Assembly (NCBI GenBank): GCA_902772585.1 | Contig: CACYBB010000011.1 | Coordinates: 1-64,000 of the forward strand | Length of the DNA stretch: 64,000 nt | Source: an uncultured Bacteroidales bacterium | GTDB lineage: Bacteria; Bacteroidota; Bacteroidia; Bacteroidales; Bacteroidaceae | Reading direction: 5' to 3' | Shown: piece by piece, positions 51,922 through 60,490 of the stretch | How positions within the stretch are numbered: the first letter of the stretch is position 1 | Layout: each line of letters begins with the position of its first letter | Position numbers and translations under genes: made by a program | Notes under the pieces: generated by a model | What the model saw: only the letters and a program-made list of their open reading frames with translations | Databases searched by the model: none | Told to the model about the DNA's origin: nothing

Positions 51922-52827
51922 ATGAATAATCCTAAGATTACAATTATTGTCCCTGTCTATAATGCAGAGAAATATGTTCGCGAGACGCTCGACTCGCTGA
52001 AGTCGCAAACGCTGAAGGACTTCGAAGTGCTGATGATTGACGATGGCAGCCCCGACGGCTCACCAGCCATCCTCGACGAGTATGCCCAGGCTGACAGTCG
52101 TTTCCGCGCCATCCACAAGGAGAATGGTGGCGTCAGTTCTGCCCGTAACCTCGGACTCCGTGAGGCTAAGGGCGAATGGCTTATCTTTGTCGATGCTGAC
52201 GACCTGCTGCCTCAGAATGCCCTTGAGGTGCTCTATGCCGCTGTTGACGACGAGACCGATTATGTCCTCGGCAGTGTCATCAAGTTTGGCGACGTCCCCG
52301 AGGAACTGATAGAGATTCCCGTGGAAACGAAGACCAAGGCTGTGCTGGCCCGCGTGCTCAATCCCGCCCCCTGGGGACAGTTGTTCCGCAAGTCGGTCAT
52401 CGATGCCAACCACCTGGTGTTCCTTGAAGACCTGGCCTATAGCGAGGACTCCTTGTTCGTCTATACCTTCAGGCACCACATCCGCCAGTTGGCTTTGGTC
52501 AAGGCCCCCGTCTATCGCTATCGCATTTGTAGCGACTCAGCCACCTTCTCGCCCAACATGATGAAGCGTGCCACCCACCACCTGCGTGCTGCCTATTACT
52601 TCCATCGCCTTGTCACGGCCCAATCCGACCAGCAGGCTGCTGAGATGTTGAGTTCCGTGCGCAACCACATCCTGGGCTTCGCCGTCAGCGAGATGCTCCA
52701 GGCACAGAATCGTGAGGAGGTAGAGGCAGCCTTGCGCCAGCAGTATGCCGACACGTTCGTCAAGGACGGCATCAGCATGGGCGACTTCGACACACTCGTT
52801 AACACAGTAAAGGCTTCTCTTTCTTAA
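51922..52827 (+). CDS. Family 2 glycosyltransferase
   Basis: This is a 301-residue cytoplasmic GT-A enzyme. ITIIVPVYNAEKYVRETLDSLKSQT opens the nucleotide-sugar domain; MIDDGSPDGS, KENGGVSSARNLG and FVDADDLL (the DxD, here DAD) complete the GT2 signature. The C-terminal half is helical and recognises the acceptor. It is encoded between the adenylation genes and the transporter with 6-12-base gaps, so it probably glycosylates the same product or a surface polysaccharide intermediate. Confidence 0.92.
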   Translation: MNNPKITIIVPVYNAEKYVRETLDSLKSQTLKDFEVLMIDDGSPDGSPAILDEYAQADSRFRAIHKENGGVSSARNLGLREAKGEWLIFVDADDLLPQNALEVLYAAVDDETDYVLGSVIKFGDVPEELIEIPVETKTKAVLARVLNPAPWGQLFRKSVIDANHLVFLEDLAYSEDSLFVYTFRHHIRQLALVKAPVYRYRICSDSATFSPNMMKRATHHLRAAYYFHRLVTAQSDQQAAEMLSSVRNHILGFAVSEMLQAQNREEVEAALRQQYADTFVKDGISMGDFDTLVNTVKASLS

Positions 52828-52833
52828 CACGCT

Positions 52834-54585
52834 ATGGAACAGCACGTCACGACACGTGATTCCTATCTGATCACAAAGGCCATCAGGTCGTTTATCTTTG
52901 CGTCCATCCTGACGGCGGCCATCGGTCAACTCATCGTGGTGACCCATGCCGTCATCGTGGGACAACTGCTCAGTCCGCATGCCATGTCAGCCATCTCTAT
53001 GGCCGCTCCCGTCATGATGATTCCCACCATGATATACCTGCTGCTGGCATCGGGAGCCACCGTTCTGGCCAGCAAGGCAGCCGGTGGGCGCGACTACCAG
53101 AAGGCTGCCCAGGTGTTTACCGTCAGCGTCGGCTCCACGCTGGTGTTCAGCCTGCTGTTCAGTCTGCTCTTTACCGCCTTCGGACAGCAGTTTGCCGTTC
53201 TTCTTTGTAGCGACAGCATCCTGCAACCTTATGTCGTTGATTATCTGCCTATTGCTGCAGGCTTGTCGTTCATCACCGTCGTCTTCCAGACGCTGTCACT
53301 CTTCACGGGCGTCGACGGACATCCGCAACGCGTGTCGCGCATCATGCTGTTGTCGCTGCTGCTCATTGCCGTCTTCGATGTGGTGTTCATCCGTTTCCTG
53401 GGCATGGGCATCCGTTCCACGGCACTGGCTACGGCACTGGCCGACCTCATTGCTGCCATCTATCTGTGGGTGGGCTTCAGACACTCGGTGGTCTATCACC
53501 TGTGTTGGCCCAAGGGACAACTGAAAGCCCTGTTGGCCAAGAATCTCAAGACGGGTGCTCCTCAGATGCTGGGACTCTTGTTGCTGGCTTTCTTTGCGGC
53601 CCTCTTGAATGGCTTGGTGGTCAACAACTTCGGTGCCGTTATCATGTTCACCTTCTCTATAGCCATCTCGCTCATCAATCTGGTGAACCTCTTTACCACT
53701 GGTGCGTCGCAGACGTTCAGAGCCATCGGAGGCATGTTCTACGGACAGCGCGACTATGCCGGACTACGCATGCTCAACAATCGCCTGATACTATTGTTGG
53801 TTTGTGTAGGCATCGTGTGCACGCTGCTTGGCGAATGCCTCACTCCGCAACTGGCCATGCTCTATGGTGCCGACACCCCAGCGCTCATCGCCAGCGCCAG
53901 TGGTGGCTTGCGCATCATGTTGCTCATGCTCGTACCCTTCATGATACAGTTGTTCCTGCCTGCTGTATATATTGTGCTGGGCCATCTCAGATTGGTGACC
54001 TTCAGCGTCATGCTGTTCAATGTCATGATGGCTGCCGTCGTCTTCCTGTTTTGTCAGATGGGACGTCCCGACCTTATCTGGTGGACATTCCCCATAGCAG
54101 GGTGGGGTGGCTTGCTGTTGATGATGCTCGTCACCTACAAGGTCCATCTCAGCCAGCCCGACAGTCACCCGCTGACGCTCTTGCCTTCCAACGATGGCTT
54201 CCTTGACCGCCTCTTCATCTCCGTGTCAGCCACCCGCGAAGCCTTTGAACAGGCTATTGACGACATTCACCAGTTTGTGCTGCGCCAACAACTACAGTCC
54301 CAAACTGCTTATGCCGTCGATGCTTGCGCTGAGGAGTTGCTGAAGAATATTATGGAGCACGCCCGGCTGACCTCCCGTCACTTTGTCGATGTGTCAGTCA
54401 CCCGCAGTGACAGCGAACTCATACTGACCATCAAGGACGATGGCCGTCCCTTTAATCCCTTTGTCGTGACCGACGAGAACCGCCATCTGGGCCTGTCCAT
54501 CGTCACCGGCCTCTGTTCCAAGACCGATTACAACTATCAGTTCGGACAAAACATGACGTTCCTGACGTTTACTTATAATCAATAA
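52834..54585 (+). CDS. MATE transporter fused to an RsbW-like ATPase domain
   Basis: This is a 583-residue fusion. Residues 15-445 form a twelve-helix MATE-type transporter (SILTAAIGQLIVVTHAVIVGQLLSPHAMSAISMAAP at the start). Residues about 455-583 form a GHKL ATPase of the anti-sigma/RsbW type: the N box CAEELLKNIMEHA (E500, N505), KDDGRPFNP (G1 box) and HLGLSIVTGL with GQNMTFLTF. It probably moves the pathway product across the inner membrane, and the ATPase domain could sense ATP or phosphorylate a partner. It ends the operon, just before a strong terminator. Confidence 0.87.
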   Translation: MEQHVTTRDSYLITKAIRSFIFASILTAAIGQLIVVTHAVIVGQLLSPHAMSAISMAAPVMMIPTMIYLLLASGATVLASKAAGGRDYQKAAQVFTVSVGSTLVFSLLFSLLFTAFGQQFAVLLCSDSILQPYVVDYLPIAAGLSFITVVFQTLSLFTGVDGHPQRVSRIMLLSLLLIAVFDVVFIRFLGMGIRSTALATALADLIAAIYLWVGFRHSVVYHLCWPKGQLKALLAKNLKTGAPQMLGLLLLAFFAALLNGLVVNNFGAVIMFTFSIAISLINLVNLFTTGASQTFRAIGGMFYGQRDYAGLRMLNNRLILLLVCVGIVCTLLGECLTPQLAMLYGADTPALIASASGGLRIMLLMLVPFMIQLFLPAVYIVLGHLRLVTFSVMLFNVMMAAVVFLFCQMGRPDLIWWTFPIAGWGGLLLMMLVTYKVHLSQPDSHPLTLLPSNDGFLDRLFISVSATREAFEQAIDDIHQFVLRQQLQSQTAYAVDACAEELLKNIMEHARLTSRHFVDVSVTRSDSELILTIKDDGRPFNPFVVTDENRHLGLSIVTGLCSKTDYNYQFGQNMTFLTFTYNQ

Positions 54586-54592
54586 CCAACAA

Positions 54593-54621
54593 AAAACCGC
54601 TTGACTCTCTCAAGCGGTTTT
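54593..54621 (+). terminator. Terminator of the adenylation operon
   Basis: A perfect 12-bp stem AAAACCGCTTGA/TCAAGCGGTTTT with a 5-base loop follows 7 bases after the transporter stop. Confidence 0.93.
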
Positions 54622-54648
54622 CATTTTGACATCTTCCCTCTTCCTTCT

Positions 54649-54968
54649 TCTCTGCAAAGCAGAGTGTGGCGCTGCAATCACCGCCACCTCAACAATACTG
54701 TTCTTCTTCATACTCTTTTTTTTTCTTGAAACGAATGTCTTTTTTCTTAGAAACGAATTATCCTAATTAGCCCTAATTTTATCCACAAATTATCCTAATC
54801 ATCGTTTAAAATTTTATTTAATTAAATTCGTGGGCCAAATTAAAATAAATTAGTCTTTAAATATTACGATTTATTATGGTAATTCGTTTCTTAAATTACA
54901 CATTCGTTTCTTTTTTTTCTTGGAAACAAATATCCGGATTCGCAACGCCACACTCTGCTTTGCAGAGA
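54649..54968. repeat. 320-bp MITE-like element with 23-bp inverted ends
   Basis: The 23 bases at 54649-54671 are perfectly inverted at 54946-54968, and each end itself contains the hairpin CTCTGC-AAA-GCAGAG. Inside, GAAACGAAT words on the left are mirrored by ATTCGTTTC words on the right (54886-54892, 54902-54910), so the body is a loose palindrome. It is very AT-rich and has no coding capacity. No target-site duplication is obvious. Confidence 0.6.
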
Positions 54969-55150
54969 ATTATCCGTAATATTTATTATGGCCAAATTAT
55001 GAGTTATTATGGTACCCTGTCCCCGTTTTTGACGAACATCTTTAAGTGCTATGTCACCAGTCCACTGACTTAAAGTAACTTTTTGAAGGTACGTCACTTT
55101 TGGGTCGCTCCTGACGTTCCTTCCACTCGTTCCGCAGTCATCTTGCGGGT

Positions 55151-55290
55151 GTTCCGACGATACTTTACCCCCCTAAAGTATCATCGGAACGGGTCGTAGA
55201 TGCCATTGGAACGACTCGTAGATGCCATTGGAACGACCGTAAAGTGACCCCCTTTTTTAATAGCACTGTTATAGCACTGTTATAGCATAC
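55151..55290. repeat. Cluster of short inverted and tandem repeats
   Basis: A 17-bp inverted repeat (55151-55167/55174-55190, 16 of 17) with a C6 loop is followed by two perfect 22-bp tandem copies (55194-55215, 55216-55237) containing GCCATTGGAACGAC, then two 11-bp copies around TAGCACTGTTA (55261-55284). No gene is seen in 54969-55520. Confidence 0.7.
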
Positions 55291-55521
55291 TTTTTGCAAA
55301 CTATGCTATAGGCTTAAGCCCTTTGTACAGGGCGTTTGCAGGCAGTCAGTAGCACTCATAGCATAGTTTTGTTGTTTTTAAGTTTCTATGTAGAGACAAA
55401 TAAGATGGCTGAAACCATATTTTTCCCTCCTTTTTCTTCGTTTTGTGCAAAATAATCAGTATCTTTTTCGCGAGGCGAAGAAGATACTTTCGTTCGAAAA
55501 AGAAAATAAGTCGAGATTTAT

Positions 55522-55552
55522 TTTGCATTTTGCTCACTTATTCGTATCTTTG
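55522..55552 (+). promoter_or_regulatory. Promoter of the orphan RNA
   Basis: TTTG at 55522-55525 and TATCTTTG at 55545-55552 are 19 bases apart, the ideal spacing for the Bacteroidota housekeeping promoter. No open reading frame follows on this strand. Confidence 0.75.
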
Positions 55553-55558
55553 CAATCA

Positions 55559-55767
55559 AGTACTGGCGAATCGTCGTAAACGACGGATGCTAAGGCTGAT
55601 TCTCTGAGTGCAGAGTGCCGGTATGACTTTAGTTGGTAAAAAACAATAACAGCATTAGCAGTTATTCGGTGTGTCTGAAATGCGTGTCAATGGAACCTGT
55701 CCTGTGACACACTGCAACTACATTAAAAATTGAACTGCAGAGAATCATCTGCAGTTCAATCCTTTTT
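55559..55767 (+). ncRNA. Putative structured small RNA of about 210 nt
   Basis: A good promoter starts it and a strong terminator ends it, yet it contains no credible reading frame. Local stems are CGTCGT/ACGACG near 55574-55587, CTCTG-AGTG-CAGAG near 55602-55616, AATAAC/GTTATT near 55647-55668, and GTGTGTC/GACACAC near 55669-55713. The size would fit 6S-like or another Bacteroidales regulatory RNA, but I cannot show the closed long-hairpin shape expected for 6S, so it is left unnamed. Confidence 0.6.
55729..55767 (+). terminator. Terminator of the orphan RNA
   Basis: A perfect 12-bp stem (ATTGAACTGCAG/CTGCAGTTCAAT) with an 8-base loop is followed by CCTTTTTC. It may also stop the minus-strand genes. 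Confidence 0.9.
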
Positions 55768-55779
55768 CAATATTCTAAT

Positions 55780-56238
55780 TTACCACGTCCAGATAGTAGT
55801 ATACGGGTTACTACCGCTCTGTTTGGTAGTCGTGTTTCCAAATGAATCGGTATAGCTCGAGGAAGAACCAATGCTCTGACCAGTGCTGTTCCTATAGGTT
55901 GTTGAGGTATTCCCCCAACTATCAGTATACGTACTAGACGAGCCTGTGCTCTTACCGTATGGATCAGAGTATGTTGTCGAGGTATTGCCCCAGCTGTCTG
56001 TATAACTGGATGACGTACCGATTGTTTGTCCATACTGATTACGATGAGTGGTAGTCGTGTTGCCCCAACTATCAGTATAGGACGAGGAAGTGCCAGTCGT
56101 CTGACCATACTGATTGCGATGGGTACTGGTGGAATTTCCCCAACTGTCAGTATATCCAGATGATGTACCGACATTGTACTATGCGTTAGCACTGATGGCA
56201 CACATTAAGACCATCAAAATCATTATTAACTTTTTCAT
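55780..56238 (-). pseudogene. Secreted repeat protein with an in-frame TAG at the signal cleavage site
   Basis: Reading from ATG at 56238 gives a perfect signal peptide (MKKLIMILMVLMCAISANA), then TAG at 56181-56179, then 132 uninterrupted codons to TAA at 55782-55780. The downstream part is about five copies of a 26-residue unit of the type YTDSWGNTTTTHRNQYGQ. The neighbouring paralogue has Gln (ANAQYN) at the stop position, so a CAG to TAG change is the simplest explanation. The undamaged repeats suggest a recent event, or readthrough. A minus-strand frame through the same DNA in another register is a shadow. Confidence 0.75.
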
Positions 56239-56250
56239 AGTTGTACGTGT

Positions 56251-56691
56251 TTATTTCTTCTTCATTTTGATTGTTAGCGATTTCAAAGCACTCTCAGCAT
56301 AGGCATTACCATATTTTTTAGCCTTCTTATAATCTCGCTTGGCATCACGGAAATAGCCTAACTTCTCGTATGCAACACCTCGAATATAGTACACATCAGC
56401 ATTGTAATACGTTGTCTCTAATGCCGTATTGACACAGTTAATCGCAAGCACCCATTGACTGTTGTTATATGCTTCAACGGCTTTGTTCGCATAGATACTG
56501 AATAGTTCCTTCCTCTGAGCTTCAACCCGTGCAGCCATCTGTGCATGTGCTAAAGCCATACTCATAGTTTGCGCATCATACAAGTCCCTGGTTGGCAATG
56601 GTATCGCCCTGTCGTAGGCACCAACCTGAGCATTAGCTGTCATTGCCAACATCAACATCATCACTGTAATAGTTAACATTCTCTTCTTCAT
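56251..56691 (-). CDS. Secreted TPR-like small protein
   Basis: This is a 146-residue exported protein with the signal MKKRMLTITVMMLMLAMTANA. The mature part has about two tetratricopeptide-like helical hairpins (YANKAVEAYNNSQWVLAINCVNTALETT and ADVYYIRGVAYEKLGYFRDAKRDYKKAKKYG) and a lysine-rich end. It lies between two repeat-protein genes on the same strand, 12 bases before the interrupted one. The minus-strand promoter element TATATTTG is at 56732-56725. Function unknown; a periplasmic scaffold is likely. Confidence 0.8.
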   Translation of the reverse strand: MKKRMLTITVMMLMLAMTANAQVGAYDRAIPLPTRDLYDAQTMSMALAHAQMAARVEAQRKELFSIYANKAVEAYNNSQWVLAINCVNTALETTYYNADVYYIRGVAYEKLGYFRDAKRDYKKAKKYGNAYAESALKSLTIKMKKK

Positions 56692-56794
56692 AGTTCTCTT
56701 TGTTTTAGTCGTTCATTTCGGTGGCAAATATATGTCATATTTTTCATAAAAGCAAGCGAAACGTAATAACAAGGCTTGTGAAACCCACAATTTC

Positions 56795-57214
56795 TTACCA
56801 GTCATAGCTTGACCCTACATTATTACCATAGGCGTCTTAATAGTTCGTGGTATAGCCACCACTATAGTTTTTACTGGTAGTTGACGAGCCAATACTGCCA
56901 CCATACTGGTCATAGTAGTTGGTTGTTGTACCACCTCCATAGTTAGAGTGCGTAGTAGAGCTACCGGTACTTCCACCATATTCGTCGTAATAGTTCGTGG
57001 TATAGCCGCCACCATAGTTGGAACGAGTCGTAGCACTACCTGTGTTGCTACCATACTGATTGTAGTAGTTTGTGGAATAACCTCCTCCATAGTTGGAGCG
57101 AGTCGAAGAAGAACCGATACTGCTACCATACTGATTGTAATAATTGGTGTTGTACTGAGCGTTAGCTGTGATAGCTATTACGACTGCTATCAAGGTCATC
57201 ATTAACTTTTTCAT
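56795..57214 (-). pseudogene. Secreted Tyr/Gly-rich repeat protein, truncated by an in-frame TAA
   Basis: The signal MKKLMMTLIAVVIAITANA is followed by about four copies of a 27-residue unit (NYYNQYGSSxGSSTTRSNYGGG). The frame meets TAA at 56839-56837, inside the fifth repeat, where earlier copies have Tyr (NYYDEYGG). It then continues DAYGNNVGSSYDW to a second stop at 56797-56795. The product is therefore 125 residues instead of 139 and may still be functional. It is similar in design to the interrupted gene at 55780-56238. Confidence 0.65.
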
Positions 57215-57468
57215 AATTGTACTTTTTAAAATTGTTACTACTGTTTTGCTGTTCTTTGCTTATTTATACCCAACAAAGTGAAAAGGTAACTACCTCAATC
57301 TTATTTTTTTTCTAATATTTGATGCAAATTTATTAAAACCTATCTTTAAATACAAGTATTTAGCAATAACAAGCCTTGTGATTACATCATTTTTATGATA
57401 GAATCTTCTTTTCTTTTAGGAAAAAGTTGTATCTTTGCAGCAAAGAACCTAAAAGATTTAAATCAATT
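57215..57468. promoter_or_regulatory. Intergenic promoter region
   Basis: TATCTTTG at 57430-57437 is a clear -7 element for the gene at 57469 and rules out the upstream in-frame ATG at 57427. Otherwise this AT-rich gap shows nothing I can name. Confidence 0.65.
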
Positions 57469-58140
57469 ATGAAAAAGCATTTATTTTTGATGTTTGTATA
57501 TGCGCTCATACCTTTACTAGGAATGAATGCTCAGTCGCAAGTAGTAAGGGATATGACAAACGCTCTTACAGAATTAACCGGCTCTTTCTTGGATAATCCT
57601 TATCATCATTCGAATACAGTGAAAGTGAATGATCTTACACAACAATTCAAAAGTACAATAGAAGAGATGTACAGACAAGTTCCTCGTGAAGCCGAGACAG
57701 ATTTCTATGCCATTTTAAATATGAAGAAAATAATAAAAAGCTTAGATTTCATAACTGCTAACATCTCTGGTTATTCAAGAGGAGGCTACGACGCAGCAGA
57801 ATGGGAAGCGACGTTTAACGCGATTATGCCAAGTTTTGGATGGACATGGAAAGTTATTCATTCGACAGAAGATATTATTTTCTTTGAATACAGCAAAGAT
57901 AACTTCAAGATGGTCTTGGCTAAAAACATATTACCGAAAAAGGATTATGGAGATTACAATGCTGTAGCATTCGCTTGCGATTCATGGGATCCAAGATTGA
58001 AAAGAGTAACTTCTGGTACTAGGAGAGTAGTCTTTGGTGGCAATTACCAGTTCGTGACTTTTGGAGATGATGAAAACAAATATAATAAGATATCAAAGGT
58101 CGCATCAAAAAGAGGGACCAGTTTTGAGGGGTTGAAATAA
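57469..58140 (+). CDS. Secreted protein of unknown function
   Basis: This is a 223-residue exported protein with the signal MKKHLFLMFVYALIPLLGMNA. The mature region is alpha/beta with no motif I recognise; distinctive parts are AAEWEATFNAIMPSFGWTWKVIHSTEDIIFFEYSKDN and the basic C-terminus. The start follows the promoter at 57430-57437. It lies 86 bases upstream of the CHAT protease gene on the same strand and may be co-transcribed with it, possibly as a substrate, which is speculation. Confidence 0.75.
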   Translation: MKKHLFLMFVYALIPLLGMNAQSQVVRDMTNALTELTGSFLDNPYHHSNTVKVNDLTQQFKSTIEEMYRQVPREAETDFYAILNMKKIIKSLDFITANISGYSRGGYDAAEWEATFNAIMPSFGWTWKVIHSTEDIIFFEYSKDNFKMVLAKNILPKKDYGDYNAVAFACDSWDPRLKRVTSGTRRVVFGGNYQFVTFGDDENKYNKISKVASKRGTSFEGLK

Positions 58141-58226
58141 AAAAGCTAAAATTGACTCATAAAGTAATTCATTTGTTGTCAGTAATGTATTCAAGAATGA
58201 TATCAAAATTATTTAGAATCTATACT

Positions 58227-59924
58227 ATGAAACAATTCGGAATAAATGCAAGTATGCTGCGATTAATGTGTTTAATCTTTTTGGTATGCACATTTATGTT
58301 TGCTAATGGACAATCATCAATGGGTGGTATAGAAAGGGCAGACTATCTTTCGAATTTCGCGAAAAAATATTTGGAGGAAGGTAACTATAATAAAGCAGTT
58401 GATTATGAACAACAGTCAATGAATATTATAGGTACAATATATGGAGAAAATAGTATTGAATATGCATCGTCAGCAATAATTCTATCACACTACATGTATC
58501 TTAGGGGATGTTATGGCTCTTCAAATAAAGAGTTAGCAGATAATAGTTTTGGTATGGCCATCAAAAATCTTAAGATTGCGATGACATTCTATAATGCTGT
58601 TTTATATGGTTTTGAGAAATTGAATCCCAAAGAGAAATATTTATTATGGCAAAAAGTTTGTCCATTATACGATAGATTATTCCCTTGTTATGTCGCCAAA
58701 TTTCCTACAGACTCATTAGTGGCAGATTTATATAATTCTGTACTATTTTCAAAAGGTGCTACTTGGCGACATAAAGGTGATGCAAAAAAAACAGATTGGA
58801 GAGAGATTCAGAGGGCAATAAATCCCAATGATTTAGTAATAGAATTTATTTCTCCAGTTGATCTTGATGAGGAAAATATTATATTCTATGCCCTATTGTT
58901 AACCAGCAGTAAGCCTCCTCGTATGCTCAAGTTGTTTGATATAATACAACTAAATAAAGTATTGGGTAATGCAGAATCCAAATTTGAAAAAGACTTGGAA
59001 ATAGGTAAACTGATATGGGGCAATTTAAAAAAAGAATTAAATGGTATAGATAATGTCTATTTTTCTGCATCTCATGTATTTCATAATATTCCATTTGAGT
59101 ATTCTCCTATTGATATCAACTCATATTATTCTGAGAAATTCAATATGTATCGATTGTCATCTACATTGGAGTTGACAAGTCATCGTAATAGACCACAATA
59201 TAACACTGCTGTATTGTATGGAGGGTTAGAATATGATTCATACACAAGAAACAATGTTGGTAGATTTGTTTCAAGAGCAGGTTTGGAAAGATTATATAAT
59301 ACCGACGTTGAAGTTGATGAAATCTCGAAAATATTGAGGAATAGAAATATTAAATGCACCCTTTTAAAAGGGGCAGAAGGAACTGAATCTTCATTCAGAA
59401 ATTTGCCAGGGAAGTCGATAGACATTCTTCATCTGTCAACTCATGGAAGGTCAGAACGGGTTGTTGACTCAGTCAAATACTCAACAGAGGATAACGCTCT
59501 TTTACATTCATATTTGGCTTTATCTGGTGCCAACAAGTCTCTTATGTATCCATCAACAGACAAAAAAGATGATGGGATTATAACGGCATTAGATATTACT
59601 CAGATGAATTTTAATAGTATAGATGTTGTTTGTATGTCTGCCTGTGAATCTGCTTTGGGTACCTACAGTGATGATGATGGTATATTGGGGCTTCAAAAAG
59701 GATTTAAAGTAGCAGGAGCCAATACTCTTCTTATGAGTTTGGGCAAAGTAGATGATGAAGCTACCAGAATCTTGATGGTAGAATTCTATCGAAACCTAAT
59801 GGATGGTAAAACGAAACTTCAATCTCTCAGAAATGCTCAGAAGTATCTACGGAATGTTGAAAACGGGAAATACGACGATCCAAAATATTGGGCATCGTTC
59901 ATAATGCTGGATGGTATTAACTAA
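58227..59924 (+). CDS. CHAT-domain protease
   Basis: This is a 565-residue protein with a probable signal peptide (LRLMCLIFLVCTFMFANG). Residues 35-200 contain tetratricopeptide-like helices (KYLEEGNYNKAVDYEQQSMNIIG). The C-terminal 300 residues are a CHAT (caspase-fold) domain with the catalytic pair H406 in LHLSTHGRSE and C473 in MSACESALG, plus GLQKGFKVAGANTLLMSLGKVDD. An upstream ATG at 58152 is possible but would bury the signal peptide. CHAT proteases elsewhere are triggered enzymes that cut specific partners. Nearby is a caspase-sigma-anti-sigma operon. Confidence 0.88.
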   Translation: MKQFGINASMLRLMCLIFLVCTFMFANGQSSMGGIERADYLSNFAKKYLEEGNYNKAVDYEQQSMNIIGTIYGENSIEYASSAIILSHYMYLRGCYGSSNKELADNSFGMAIKNLKIAMTFYNAVLYGFEKLNPKEKYLLWQKVCPLYDRLFPCYVAKFPTDSLVADLYNSVLFSKGATWRHKGDAKKTDWREIQRAINPNDLVIEFISPVDLDEENIIFYALLLTSSKPPRMLKLFDIIQLNKVLGNAESKFEKDLEIGKLIWGNLKKELNGIDNVYFSASHVFHNIPFEYSPIDINSYYSEKFNMYRLSSTLELTSHRNRPQYNTAVLYGGLEYDSYTRNNVGRFVSRAGLERLYNTDVEVDEISKILRNRNIKCTLLKGAEGTESSFRNLPGKSIDILHLSTHGRSERVVDSVKYSTEDNALLHSYLALSGANKSLMYPSTDKKDDGIITALDITQMNFNSIDVVCMSACESALGTYSDDDGILGLQKGFKVAGANTLLMSLGKVDDEATRILMVEFYRNLMDGKTKLQSLRNAQKYLRNVENGKYDDPKYWASFIMLDGIN

Positions 59925-60186
59925 AAAACGTCCAAAAACGGTCTAGGACGTAAAAGATATGACCGGGACTTAAATCTACATACATATGATGGCAATAAAG
60001 ATTATGCTATTAATTTGTTAGATTGGGTCTTTGCAAAAATTGCTGGCCCAATCTACAAGTCGTAGAAAGGATGTGTAGTACGACATAAGCGTGACAAGCA
60101 AACTTATATAGATTGCTAAAGGATTATGGAACACATTTGCCTAAGGCAATTCAGCCAGCACCTTTGGAAAGTGCTGGCTGTTTGAT
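59925..60186. terminator. Noncoding gap with terminator hairpin at 60152-60180
   Basis: A perfect 10-bp stem CAGCCAGCAC/GTGCTGGCTG (60152-60161, 60171-60180) with TTTG after it lies 228 bases behind the CHAT stop and next to the zinc-ribbon gene end. The rest of the gap shows no gene. Confidence 0.65.
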
Positions 60187-60330
60187 TCATGCGTTGGGCT
60201 TATGATGCCAAACATTTCCGCATCCAGGATCCGAACAATTGTACACTTCGATGTACTCACCATCTGATCCGACATAAGAACTGCTCTTTGCCGCAGGCAT
60301 CCCACATCGTGGGCATTTTTTTTCTATCAT
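60187..60330 (-). CDS. 47-residue zinc-ribbon protein
   Basis: This short gene (start ATG at 60330, TGA at 60189-60187) encodes a protein beginning MIEKKCPRCGMPAAKSSSY and ending CGNVWHHKPNA. Four cysteines in CxxC and CxxxxC pairs (CPRC, CSDPGC) form a treble-clef/ribbon zinc site like the Ogr/Delta-type small zinc fingers of phages. It is probably a DNA- or RNA-binding regulator. It was found by translating the minus strand directly. It lies between the CHAT gene and the anti-sigma gene. Confidence 0.75.
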   Translation of the reverse strand: MIEKKCPRCGMPAAKSSSYVGSDGEYIEVYNCSDPGCGNVWHHKPNA

Positions 60331-60490
60331 ATTTAAAACTTTTAAGTGGGGCATACCTCAAACCACCGTTAAACTTTTCAGTTATTTCCGATTGGCTCAG
60401 AGGCTCGATTAGAATCAGCAATAAAAGGAGAACGAGGTAGTTCTCGACTGCAAATATATGAAGATATCTCTTTCGTTATACTGAAAGCGC

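Noticed and set aside
55194-55237. Possible CRISPR-like array
   Set aside because: The two 22-bp units are directly adjacent with no spacer, and no cas genes are nearby.
55559-55767. Naming the orphan RNA as 6S RNA
   Set aside because: I could not show the long closing stem and central bubble expected for 6S.
55767-56201. Minus-strand 144-codon frame
   Set aside because: It lacks a signal peptide and overlaps, in another register, a frame with a clear signal peptide and 26-residue repeats. It is a shadow of the interrupted gene.
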